DNA of 13,114 nt from Thermoplasmata archaeon. GTDB taxonomy: Archaea; Thermoplasmatota; Thermoplasmata; Lutacidiplasmatales; UBA184. Where the stretch lies: NCBI GenBank assembly GCA_022750355.1, contig JAKIVW010000037.1, forward strand, positions 1 to 13,114, written 5' to 3'. The translations under genes were made by a program, and so were the position numbers. The notes under the pieces are model-generated. The model searched no databases and was not told the origin of the DNA. It saw only the letters and a list, made by a program, of their open reading frames with translations. Numbering within the stretch: position 1 is the first letter of the stretch; each line of letters opens with the position of its first letter. Below, in pieces: positions 1-6,814 of this stretch.

Positions 1-882
1 GAAGCGCAGCACCGACGGACCGTACGTGTCGATCGTATCGTCCAGCGAGGAGACGTTCCCGATCGACTTGGACATCTTCTCCCCGTTCATCGTGAGCATC
101 CCGCCGTGCATCCAATAGTTGACGAGAGGAGCCTCCCCGGTGGCGGATTCGGCGAGTGCGATCTCGGCCTCGTGGTGCGGGAAGATGAGGTCGATCCCGC
201 CCCCGTGAATGTCGTACCGCGGGCCGAAGAGTCGGGTCGTGATGGCCGTGTCTTCAATATGCCACCCCGGTCGACCCGGACCCCACGGGCTCTCCCACTC
301 GGGTTCTCCCGGCGTCGCGGCCTTCCAGATCACGAAGTCTTCCTGCGCCTGCTTGTGGGGGTCCGCTTCCAGGCGGGCCCCGGGAACCAGCGCCTCGACC
401 TTCTGGCCGGAAAGCCGGCCGTACCCGACCGCCTTGCTCACCGAGAAGTAGACCGACCCGTCGGGCGCCGCGTAGGCGAACCCCTTCTCGATCAACTGAC
501 CGATCTGTTCGACGATCTCGGCGATGTAATCGGTCGCGTAAGGGTAGTAGTTGACGGATTGGATCCCCAGTCGTTCCATCGACCTCAGGTACGTGAGAAA
601 ATGGCGGTCGGAGAGCGCGAGGGGGTCCTCCTCCTGCTCGGCGGCCCGGACGATCACCTTGTCGTCGATGTTCGTCACGTTCTGCACGTAGAACACTCGG
701 TACCCCCAACGGCGCAAGGCCCGCGCGACCGTGTCGAACACCACGAACGAGCGACCGTGGCCGACGTGCGTCTCGGCGTAGGGGGTGAGGCCGCAGACGA
801 ACAGGCCCACCCTCGGCGGCACCCGAGGTGCGAACACCCGGGACGCCCGGGCCATCGTGTCGTAGATCGTGACCCGGCGCAC
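1..882 (-). CDS. cysS: Cysteinyl-tRNA synthetase (CysRS), C-terminal part cut by window edge
   Basis: This class I aminoacyl-tRNA synthetase charges tRNA-Cys with cysteine in the cytoplasm. The 294 visible codons read without a stop to the left edge. C30 (first zinc ligand) sits just before the HIGH-type motif HVGH at 39-42. The conserved stretches WHIED (208-211 region), YDIHGGG and FPHHEAE follow, and KMSKS lies at 269-273. The anticodon-binding C-terminus is outside the window. The start is GTG at 880-882, chosen because GGAGG lies 7 nt upstream and the protein then begins VRRVTIYDT, as expected for the family. The TGA of the upstream cystathionine lyase gene is only 1 nt away, so the two are cotranscribed. 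One oddity: the position of the second zinc ligand, Cys in E. coli (WHIECSAM), is Asp211 here. The other ligands, in HHEAE, are kept. Function is nearly certain; the zinc site is uncertain. Confidence 0.96.
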   Translation of the reverse strand, partial: MRRVTIYDTMARASRVFAPRVPPRVGLFVCGLTPYAETHVGHGRSFVVFDTVARALRRWGYRVFYVQNVTNIDDKVIVRAAEQEEDPLALSDRHFLTYLRSMERLGIQSVNYYPYATDYIAEIVEQIGQLIEKGFAYAAPDGSVYFSVSKAVGYGRLSGQKVEALVPGARLEADPHKQAQEDFVIWKAATPGEPEWESPWGPGRPGWHIEDTAITTRLFGPRYDIHGGGIDLIFPHHEAEIALAESATGEAPLVNYWMHGGMLTMNGEKMSKSIGNVSSLDDTIDTYGPSVLRF

Positions 883-883
883 T

Positions 884-2026
884 TCAGACCCTCCGCAGCG
901 CCGCCCGGATGTCGTCGGCCAGGTCGGAAGGGTCCTCGATCCCGCACGAGAGACGCACCAGCCCGTCGGTGACTCCGTGCGCTTCCCGCTCCTTCCGAGG
1001 GACGCTTGCGTGGGTCATCGAGGCAGGGTGATCGACGAGCGACTCTACGGCGCCGAGGCTCTCCGCGAGCGTGAACAGTTCCAACCCCTTCAGGAATCGG
1101 AGGGCGGACCGCTCTCCGCCGCGTAGGTCGACGCTGACGATCCCGCCGTACCCGTCCATCTGACGCCGGGCCAACGCGTGCTGCGGATGGTCCGAGAGCC
1201 CGGGGTAGTGGACCCGACGGACCTTCCGGTGTCCCTCGAGTACCTCCGCGACCGCCTTCGCGCTCTCTCCGTGGGCACGCATTCGGATGCCGAGCGTCCG
1301 GATCCCGCGGAGTACCAGGAAGCAGTCGAATGGGCCCGGAACGGCTCCGATCGCATTCTGCAACCAGGTGAAACGCCGGAGGTCCTTCAAAGAACGAAGG
1401 ACGAGGGCTCCGCCGACCACATCGGAATGCCCACCGAGGTACTTGGTCGTCGAGTGGAGCACGACGTCGGCTCCGAACTCGAGCGGTCGTTGGAGCGCCG
1501 GCGTGGCGAACGTATTGTCGACCACCACCGACGCCCCCAAGGAGTGCGCGGCTCGGACGCTGGCCTTCAGGTCGACCAGACGCAGGAGAGGGTTCGTGGG
1601 GGTCTCAAGATACACCAGGTCCGTTTTCTCCTTGAGGAGGGGAGCGAGGCGGGTCGGGTCCGAAAGGTCCGCATAATCGATCCGGAGCCCGAACTGACGT
1701 CGGTAGTGCTCGAACAGACGCCAAGTCCCGCCATACAGATCGTCGACGGAGACGATGCGACTTCCGGACCGAAGCGACCCCAGCAACGTCGTCAACGCCC
1801 CGAGCCCCGAGCCGAAGGCGAGCGCCCCCCGGCCCGATTCCAGGGCCGCCAGGGTCGCTTCGAGGTTGGCCCGGGTCGGGTTCCCGGAGCGGCTGTACAC
1901 GTACCCTTGATTCTGGTTCGGCGCTTTCTGACGGAACGTGCTCGACAGATAGATCGGGGGACTGACCGCCCCCGTCGCCGCGTCGATCGTCGGCCCGTCG
2001 TGGATCACTCTCGTGCTAAACCGCAT
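884..2026 (-). CDS. Cystathionine gamma-lyase / gamma-synthase family PLP enzyme
   Basis: A 380-residue member of the Cys/Met metabolism PLP family (fold type I), normal length. Visible hallmarks are YSRSGNPT at 44-51 (cofactor phosphate and substrate region), the DNTFATP segment at 170-176, the PLP lysine K195 in HSTTKYLGGH, and the C-terminal block containing FTLAESLG, ESL and MTHAS. Family members split cystathionine into cysteine, 2-oxobutyrate and ammonia, or run the gamma-replacement reaction. Sequence alone does not separate lyase from synthase. The upstream cystathionine beta-synthase and downstream CysRS make cysteine-forming gamma-lyase the likelier role. ATG 2024-2026 is preceded by GGGAGG 5 nt upstream. 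The start overlaps the end of the CBS gene by 11 bp, which suggests translational coupling. Confidence 0.94.
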   Translation of the reverse strand: MRFSTRVIHDGPTIDAATGAVSPPIYLSSTFRQKAPNQNQGYVYSRSGNPTRANLEATLAALESGRGALAFGSGLGALTTLLGSLRSGSRIVSVDDLYGGTWRLFEHYRRQFGLRIDYADLSDPTRLAPLLKEKTDLVYLETPTNPLLRLVDLKASVRAAHSLGASVVVDNTFATPALQRPLEFGADVVLHSTTKYLGGHSDVVGGALVLRSLKDLRRFTWLQNAIGAVPGPFDCFLVLRGIRTLGIRMRAHGESAKAVAEVLEGHRKVRRVHYPGLSDHPQHALARRQMDGYGGIVSVDLRGGERSALRFLKGLELFTLAESLGAVESLVDHPASMTHASVPRKEREAHGVTDGLVRLSCGIEDPSDLADDIRAALRRV

Positions 2027-3416
2027 GACTACCTCCCTGCTCGGAAAGGAAACCGATCAGGTCGTGACGGGTGAGGACGCCGAGCGGCGCGCCGGTCGCG
2101 ACGTCCCGCACGAGCAGCGCCCGCTCCTCCCGGAGGGTATGGAGGAGCGCCGAAACCGGGGCATCGGCCGCGACCTCCGTAAAGGGGGGCTGGAGGACCG
2201 ACTGCACGGTCCGGAGCAGAACGGTGTCGTCGGCCAAGCTTCGTCGGAGAATATCCTCCTCCTGGATCGAGCCCACGTTCGTGTGGGCCGAGAGCACGGG
2301 CATCTGGGTGATACCGTGATGCCGGAGGAGCGAGAGCGCGTCGCCCACGACCGTGGTCGGGTCCGCGGCGACCAGGGCCGGGGTGGGGGCTTTGCGTGCG
2401 AGGAGTTCGCGGGCCGTGGCGCCGGTATCGAGAAATCCCTTTTCCCGCAGCCAATCGTCGGAGTAGAATTTGGAAAGATATCGGTCGCCGGAATCGGGCA
2501 GCAGTACGATCACGGTCGACCCCTCGGGGATCGGGCGTTTCGCGAGCCACCGGATCGCTCCCGCCACCGCCGACCCTGACGAGCCACCGACGAACATCCC
2601 CTCCTCCTGCGCGAGCCGTCGGGCCATTTGGAACGACTCCTGGTCGTTGACCTCGACGAACTCGTCCATGTACTGGAAATGGATCGACTTCGGGATCATG
2701 TCCTCCCCGATGCCTTCCACGAGGTAGGGGGAGGCCTTGGCCAACTGCTTCGTTCGGAAGTACGGTCCGAGGATCGATCCGACCGGGTCGACGGCGACGA
2801 TCCGCACCGCGGGGCGATGCTCCTTGAAGTACCGCCCGACCCCGCTCAGCGTGCCTCCGGTGCCGACCGTCGCGATCACGGCAGCCAGTTCGGGCCCGCC
2901 GTTCCGGTCGATCTCCGGTCCGGTGGAGCGGTAATGCGCCTCGGGGTTCCCTTGATTCTCGTATTGGTTGGGATAGTACGCTCCGGGGATCTCGCGCGTC
3001 AACCGACGGGCGACCGAGTAGTGGCTCATGGCGTGGTCCGGAGGGAGCCCGCTCGGTGTCACCACGACCCGCGCTCCGTAGGCCCTCAGCAACCGGATCT
3101 TTTCGGTGCTCATCTTGTCGGGTAAGACGAACACCATCCGATACCCGCGGACCGCGGCGACCATGGCGAGTCCCACTCCGGTGTTCCCGCTCGTGGCCTC
3201 GACGATCGTCCCGCCGGGTTTGAGCCAGCCCTTGCTCTCGGCCTCGTCGATCATCAACTGACCGATCCGGTCCTTGACCGAGCCCCCGGGATTGAGGTAC
3301 TCGAGTTTGGCCAGCACGCGATAGGGCAACGCCTGCGTGACCCGGTGGAGCGGAACGACCGGAGTGTTCCCGACGAGATCGAGCACGCTCTCCGGCGGGC
3401 GAGAGTCCCCGGGCAC
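2016..3416 (-). CDS. Cystathionine beta-synthase with C-terminal CBS-domain pair
   Basis: A fold type II PLP enzyme that condenses homocysteine with serine (or an activated serine) to cystathionine. Numbering from the GTG at 3414-3416, K48 in GGSVKDR is the PLP lysine, SGNTG lies at 76-80 and the phosphate-binding GTGGT at 185-189. GGSSGS lies near 277-282. KMSTEK, DPVGSIL and the LPDSGDRYLSKF block match true cystathionine beta-synthases better than O-acetylserine sulfhydrylases. Residues about 340-465 form a CBS-domain pair, probably an adenosyl-ligand regulatory module. The N-terminal heme domain of the animal enzyme is absent. The frame stays open to a TTG at 3468-3470, which would add 18 residues. 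I prefer GTG because an AT-rich box (GTTATT, minus strand) is centred about 27 nt upstream and the added residues are not family-like. It is the first gene of the cysteine operon. Confidence 0.93.
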   Translation of the reverse strand: MPGDSRPPESVLDLVGNTPVVPLHRVTQALPYRVLAKLEYLNPGGSVKDRIGQLMIDEAESKGWLKPGGTIVEATSGNTGVGLAMVAAVRGYRMVFVLPDKMSTEKIRLLRAYGARVVVTPSGLPPDHAMSHYSVARRLTREIPGAYYPNQYENQGNPEAHYRSTGPEIDRNGGPELAAVIATVGTGGTLSGVGRYFKEHRPAVRIVAVDPVGSILGPYFRTKQLAKASPYLVEGIGEDMIPKSIHFQYMDEFVEVNDQESFQMARRLAQEEGMFVGGSSGSAVAGAIRWLAKRPIPEGSTVIVLLPDSGDRYLSKFYSDDWLREKGFLDTGATARELLARKAPTPALVAADPTTVVGDALSLLRHHGITQMPVLSAHTNVGSIQEEDILRRSLADDTVLLRTVQSVLQPPFTEVAADAPVSALLHTLREERALLVRDVATGAPLGVLTRHDLIGFLSEQGGSHAV

Positions 3417-3440
3417 GACCTCGCGAGGAGGGAGTTCCGC

Positions 3441-3450
3441 AATAACCCTT
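3441..3450 (-). promoter_or_regulatory. Candidate TATA box for the cysteine operon
   Basis: On the minus strand this reads AAGGGTTATT. The GTTATT core is centred near 3443.5, about 27 nt before the GTG at 3416, which is the archaeal spacing for a leaderless transcript. A second AT-rich site (GTATG, minus strand, 3494-3498) lies 26 nt before the alternative TTG start at 3470, so promoter and start calls depend on each other. Confidence 0.4.
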
Positions 3451-3487
3451 GCCGCGGGGGGCGGCCCCAAAGGGTCGAAGAGTCCGT

Positions 3488-3504
3488 CTCGTTCATACTC
3501 GTTC
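3488..3504. repeat. Two CTCGTTC direct repeats one helical turn apart in a divergent promoter
   Basis: CTCGTTC occurs at 3488-3494 and again at 3498-3504, exactly 10 bp apart, with GTTCG continuing after the second copy. The pair lies between the divergent cysteine operon and the BlaI-like gene. Same-face spacing could suit a dimeric regulator such as BlaI. It does not match the bacterial BlaI dyad TACAnnTGTA. Chance occurrence in a short sequence is possible. Confidence 0.25.
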
Positions 3505-3522
3505 GTTCGCGTCGGGCAGACC

Positions 3523-3530
3523 CCTTAAGG
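3523..3530 (+). promoter_or_regulatory. Candidate TATA box for the BlaI-like operon
   Basis: CCTTAAGG is a rare AT-containing palindrome in this GC-rich spacer. Its centre is about 38 nt before the GTG at 3565, which predicts transcription starting near 3552 and a leader of roughly 12 nt carrying the GAGGAG Shine-Dalgarno site at 3552-3557. Being palindromic, it could also work leftward, but that would give the CBS gene a long leader. Confidence 0.4.
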
Positions 3531-3564
3531 AGGGTGGCCGCCTCGTTTCCCGAGGAGCTGGGCG

Positions 3565-3924
3565 GTGCTGGGTTCGCTCGAGTCGGAGGTCCTGGGGGCT
3601 CTTCGAGAGCTCGATGAAGCGCCCGCCCGAGCCGTTCGAACGGTGCTCGAGGAGCGCGGCACACGGGTCGCGTACACCACCGTGGCCACGATCCTGTCGA
3701 GGTTGTACGAAAAGGGCCTCGTCCGCCGACGGCGGGAGACCTGTCGCGGCGGCGAACGGTACGTCTATCGGACCGCCGACGTTGAGCAGAAATACCTCCT
3801 GAACCTCCTCCGCGGTGTCGTGGCGATGTTTGGCCCTGCGGGCGTGGTCCATCTGAACGAGGAGATTGCCAAGCTGAACCCGTCGGAGGAGCGCGAGCTC
3901 CGCCGACGTCTCGAGCTCGAGTAG
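3565..3924 (+). CDS. BlaI/MecI/CopY-family winged-helix transcriptional repressor
   Basis: A 119-residue protein, the usual length for the family. It begins LGSLESEVLGAL, the typical BlaI first helix. The recognition region VAYTTVATILSRL followed by YEKGLVRR, and the wing ending in RYVYR, match the BlaI/MecI pattern closely. A C-terminal helical part (about 70-119) would be the dimerisation region that BlaR1-type signalling acts on in bacteria. The start is GTG at 3565 with GAGGAG 7 nt upstream. The metalloprotease gene starts 15 bp after its stop, so the pair reproduces the bacterial blaI-blaR1 layout. Archaea lack peptidoglycan, so beta-lactam sensing is not implied. The regulated signal is unknown, and autoregulation from the divergent spacer is an inference. 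Confidence 0.9.
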   Translation: MLGSLESEVLGALRELDEAPARAVRTVLEERGTRVAYTTVATILSRLYEKGLVRRRRETCRGGERYVYRTADVEQKYLLNLLRGVVAMFGPAGVVHLNEEIAKLNPSEERELRRRLELE

Positions 3925-3939
3925 TCGCCCGAGTTCCGT

Positions 3940-4833
3940 ATGGGGACCCCTTTCTTCGCACTTCTGTACCTCCCCGTTCTTGTTTGGGTCGTGCTGGGCC
4001 TCGGCCTGCTACTGGCCTACGGCCGTTCGGCCTCGACCGTCGTATTCCGGCTGGCCGCTTTCTTCCTCGCGATCTGGGCCCTCCTCGCGACCACGGCCCT
4101 CCTCTGGGTGCTCACCAATGGCGGGTGGAGCGGCATCGTCGACCTCAGCCGGTCCCCGCTTCTCGTGTTCCAGGCACGATACGCGCCGCTGTGGCTCGCG
4201 GGGGCTGTGGGCGCATTCGGAGTGTTCGTGCTGGCGTTTCTATTGAGCCAGGTCGTGGGGCGTGGCATTCTCGCCCTGCTTCGTCCGCACCCGATGGCGT
4301 GGCCGGCCACCTTGCCTCCCTCGTCCAACCGGACGAGCCTGCTGACCTTCGCGTCCGATCGGCCGGACGCCTTCACGTTCACTCTGCTCGAAAGGAACGA
4401 GGCGGGCCGTCTCGGTCGCCACGACTTCATCCTCCTTTCCTCCGGACTGTTGGAAACTCTCGAGCCCGACGAGCAACAAGCGGTGATCGCTCACGAGATC
4501 AGCCATATCCGCTCCCTGGACGGCCGATACCTCACCTTCTTCCGGACCCTGGCACGGACGATGAGGTGGGATCCCGTCCTCGCCATCCTCGCCGACCGCC
4601 TGACCGAACGGGAGGAATTCCGGGCGGACCTCGATGCCGTCGGCTTGACCGGGCGGCCCAAGGCATTGGCTCGGGCGCTGTACAAGGTCTCACGGAACAC
4701 CGTCCCCTCGCGGACCGTATCCGGGCTTTTGGGGGTCGGAGGCCGGCGGGGACAGCAACAAGCCGCCGAACGGATCCGTCGCCTCGTCCGCCTCGCCGAG
4801 AGCGGACGGTACGCGGAGGAGCCCGGTGCGTAG
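3940..4833 (+). CDS. Membrane zinc metalloprotease, M48/M56 (BlaR1-like) type
   Basis: A 297-residue integral membrane protease. Three hydrophobic segments lie at about 5-27, 33-58 and 84-106, followed by a soluble domain with the zinc motif HEISH at 185-189. The third-ligand segment EFRAD follows at 226-230. Arginines after segments 1 and 3 suggest that the N-terminus is outside and the catalytic domain is cytosolic, as for the BlaR1 protease domain. Length and the E-x3-D pattern fit M48; the context fits M56. It lies 15 bp after the BlaI-like gene, and its 3' end overlaps the next gene by 8 bp, so the three genes form one unit. By analogy it may cleave the repressor or a partner when signalled. 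No extracellular sensor domain is fused to it. Protease class is secure; substrate is unknown. Confidence 0.9.
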   Translation: MGTPFFALLYLPVLVWVVLGLGLLLAYGRSASTVVFRLAAFFLAIWALLATTALLWVLTNGGWSGIVDLSRSPLLVFQARYAPLWLAGAVGAFGVFVLAFLLSQVVGRGILALLRPHPMAWPATLPPSSNRTSLLTFASDRPDAFTFTLLERNEAGRLGRHDFILLSSGLLETLEPDEQQAVIAHEISHIRSLDGRYLTFFRTLARTMRWDPVLAILADRLTEREEFRADLDAVGLTGRPKALARALYKVSRNTVPSRTVSGLLGVGGRRGQQQAAERIRRLVRLAESGRYAEEPGA

Positions 4834-5629
4834 CCGGGGTCCCGCTCGAGTTGGCCCTGTAGTGGTCTTCTTGGTCGTCGTGGTTTCCGTGGGGCTCAGC
4901 CTCGCCGGGCTCCCCGCCGCGGAGGCGACGACGTACCCGACGCTCCCCCTCGCACTCGACCGCTGGTTCGTCTCCAACCTTACGGGCGCCGAGGTCACGC
5001 CCGGAGGCGCAGGTACGATCACGTTCACGGTGGGCGATCCGTGGACCAACGCATCGATCTTGTCGGTGGTACTGACCCTTCAAGTGTACGCCTTCAACGC
5101 CTTCCCCGGAAATGCGACCTCCAACGTCGGAGTGTCGGCCCCTCCCACCTTGGTCACACCCACCGCGTCCGGCCTCTCGGTCAATCTCAGCCTGGGGACG
5201 ATCGCGGCGGACCGAAGCATCGGCGGCTCCGTGGCGGTGCAAACCTCGGCGACGACCCCGAGCGGAGCGTTCGCGGTTCGAATGGCCCTCCGGTTCACCG
5301 CGGGCGGAGCGGGATACTTGCTCGAGTCCCGCGGATGGTTCACCGCGTCGCAGTGGGCGGCCGGAACGACCGGTCCGAACGGGACGGTCGACCTGAACGT
5401 CAGTGCGCTCGGGGTCTCCGGAGTCGTACCGGAAACGTCGATCCTGGTCTCCTCTTCCAATCTCTCGACCGCGATCTACGCGGTGCTGATCGCCGGGATC
5501 GCCCTCGTCGGGGTCGCGGCCTGGCTTTATTTCCGGCCGCCGAAGTCGAGCTGGGGGGTCCGGAACGAACCGGACGAGACCCAGGCCCCGAGGGCCTTGG
5601 GCAAGAGTCGGACCAGGGACGGGGACTGA
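4826..5629 (+). CDS. Secreted, membrane-anchored and probably N-glycosylated surface protein of unknown function
   Basis: I do not recognise a named family. The 267 residues show an N-terminal signal or anchor (about 10-33, ending LPAAEA) and an extracellular domain of about 180 residues rich in Thr, Ser, Val and Gly, probably beta-sandwich. A single transmembrane helix follows at about 215-236, then a charged cytosolic tail of about 30 residues. Seven N-x-S/T sequons occur at N51, N75, N96, N120, N185, N191 and N212, all outside. GTG at 4826 has GGAGGAG 4 nt upstream and overlaps the protease stop by 8 bp, so it is translated as part of the BlaI/protease unit. A receptor or substrate for the protease is a reasonable guess. 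The last 103 bp, encoding the tail, overlap the convergent geranylgeranyl reductase gene. Confidence 0.85.
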   Translation: MRSRGPARVGPVVVFLVVVVSVGLSLAGLPAAEATTYPTLPLALDRWFVSNLTGAEVTPGGAGTITFTVGDPWTNASILSVVLTLQVYAFNAFPGNATSNVGVSAPPTLVTPTASGLSVNLSLGTIAADRSIGGSVAVQTSATTPSGAFAVRMALRFTAGGAGYLLESRGWFTASQWAAGTTGPNGTVDLNVSALGVSGVVPETSILVSSSNLSTAIYAVLIAGIALVGVAAWLYFRPPKSSWGVRNEPDETQAPRALGKSRTRDGD

Positions 5630-6768
5630 CGCAGAAGCTGCCGAGCGACGTGGGTCGGGAAGTCGATGTCCCCGAATGCCACGATCGTGGCCGCGAGTTC
5701 GGAACCCTGCAGGGCCGCGATCAGACGGTCCAAGTCCGTGTCGTCCAGTCGCTGAAACACACGGCGCAGGTAGAGGGCTCGGTGGAACTCCTCGCCGAAC
5801 TCGGCCCGCCAGGCACGGTCGTAGTCCGCGAGGCGGGTCGCGGAGAGGTCGCCGCGCCCCAGCGCGTCGTGCGCGACGGCCGCCGCGATCTCGGCGCACC
5901 GCATCCCGGTGAAGATCCCTCCGCCGGAGAGGGGCTTGACCTGGGCCGCCGCATCTCCGACCAGCATCACCCCGTCCCCGTGCGTCTGGGGCACGGTCCC
6001 GATGGGGATCCCGGAAACCAGGAGCGCGGTCGGCGAACCTAACGGCTTCCCGAACCGGCGAGCGAGGTACTCGAGCAGGTGGTCGAAGTAGGCGCGGGCC
6101 GAGGTTCCATCGGCGTCGACCGCCACGCCCACGCGGGCGCCTCCGGATCCGTCCGGGATCCACCATCCGAACAGCCCCGGGGAGAACTTTCTCCCCAGGT
6201 ACACCTCGACGGTGTCCGGGTCGCCGGGGCTGCGGGGGATCTCCGCTTCGAAGGCCGGAAGGATCTCGACCGGTCGGCGCAGCCGGAAGGCCCGGGCGAC
6301 GGCGCTCGACACTCCGTCGGCGCCGATCACGAGGCGAACCGACACCTCCGAACGGGTATTTTCCGGACCCGTGAGCCGAACGACGGTCCGTCCCCCTTCC
6401 GAAGTTCCCCGACCGTCGAACCGGACCGAGGTCCGGAACTCGGCACCGGCTCGGGCGGCGCGGTCCGCGAGCGCGACATCGAGTCCGCCGCGGTCGATCA
6501 CGAACGCGCGGGGCTCCGGAGCCTTGAAATGAACCGAGCCGAGCGAGGGACCAAAGACCGTGGCGCCCCGGACCGTCGCCCGGACCACGGAAGTCGTCCC
6601 CGCGAGATCGAGGGCCCGCTGGGAGACCAGGCCCGCGCACTGGACGGGATAGCCGACCCGCGGGTGTTCTTCGACGACCACGACCTGGTGGCCTCCGACT
6701 GCGAGGCGGTGCGCCACGGTCGTGCCGGCGGGTCCGGCACCGACGACGAGGACGTCGATCTCTTCCAC
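5527..6768 (-). CDS. Geranylgeranyl reductase family FAD-dependent oxidoreductase
   Basis: A 413-residue flavoprotein of the family that saturates isoprenoid chains of archaeal membrane lipids, most likely digeranylgeranyl-glycerophospholipid reductase at the membrane surface. Evidence is the Rossmann FAD motif GAGPAG at 10-15, the E(E)HP segment after strand 2, the family motif YPVQCAGL at 40-47 with its conserved Cys44, the IGADG motif near 149-152, and the second FAD motif GDAAAQVKPLSGGG starting at 271. Family members can also reduce free geranylgeranyl chains. The start is GTG at 6766-6768, with an AT-rich box about 27 nt upstream and no SD, so the message is probably leaderless. A separate promoter from kae1 is therefore likely, although the genes are only 46 bp apart. 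Its 3' end runs 103 bp into the convergent surface-protein gene. Confidence 0.93.
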   Translation of the reverse strand: MEEIDVLVVGAGPAGTTVAHRLAVGGHQVVVVEEHPRVGYPVQCAGLVSQRALDLAGTTSVVRATVRGATVFGPSLGSVHFKAPEPRAFVIDRGGLDVALADRAARAGAEFRTSVRFDGRGTSEGGRTVVRLTGPENTRSEVSVRLVIGADGVSSAVARAFRLRRPVEILPAFEAEIPRSPGDPDTVEVYLGRKFSPGLFGWWIPDGSGGARVGVAVDADGTSARAYFDHLLEYLARRFGKPLGSPTALLVSGIPIGTVPQTHGDGVMLVGDAAAQVKPLSGGGIFTGMRCAEIAAAVAHDALGRGDLSATRLADYDRAWRAEFGEEFHRALYLRRVFQRLDDTDLDRLIAALQGSELAATIVAFGDIDFPTHVARQLLRQSPSLVRLLPKALGAWVSSGSFRTPQLDFGGRK

Positions 6769-6789
6769 AGAACTCCGACCCAGCCTCCA

Positions 6790-6798
6790 CTCTTAACG
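6790..6798 (-). promoter_or_regulatory. Candidate TATA box for the geranylgeranyl reductase gene
   Basis: The minus strand reads CGTTAAGAG, with TTAA at 6793-6796. The centre is about 26-27 nt before the GTG start at 6768, the standard archaeal TATA-to-start spacing for leaderless transcription. It lies in the 46-bp spacer after kae1. Confidence 0.5.
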
Positions 6799-6814
6799 CG
6801 GGCGTCGAGCGCGA

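Noticed and set aside
106..2074. Plus-strand open frames at 106-972 and 1178-2074
   Set aside because: They are antisense shadows of cysS and the cystathionine lyase gene, with no domain signature or start signals.
4532..6790. A 752-codon open frame on the minus strand
   Set aside because: It is Arg/Gly/Pro-rich with no recognisable domain, and covers the protease and surface-protein genes and another frame of the reductase. Long spurious frames are expected at this GC content.
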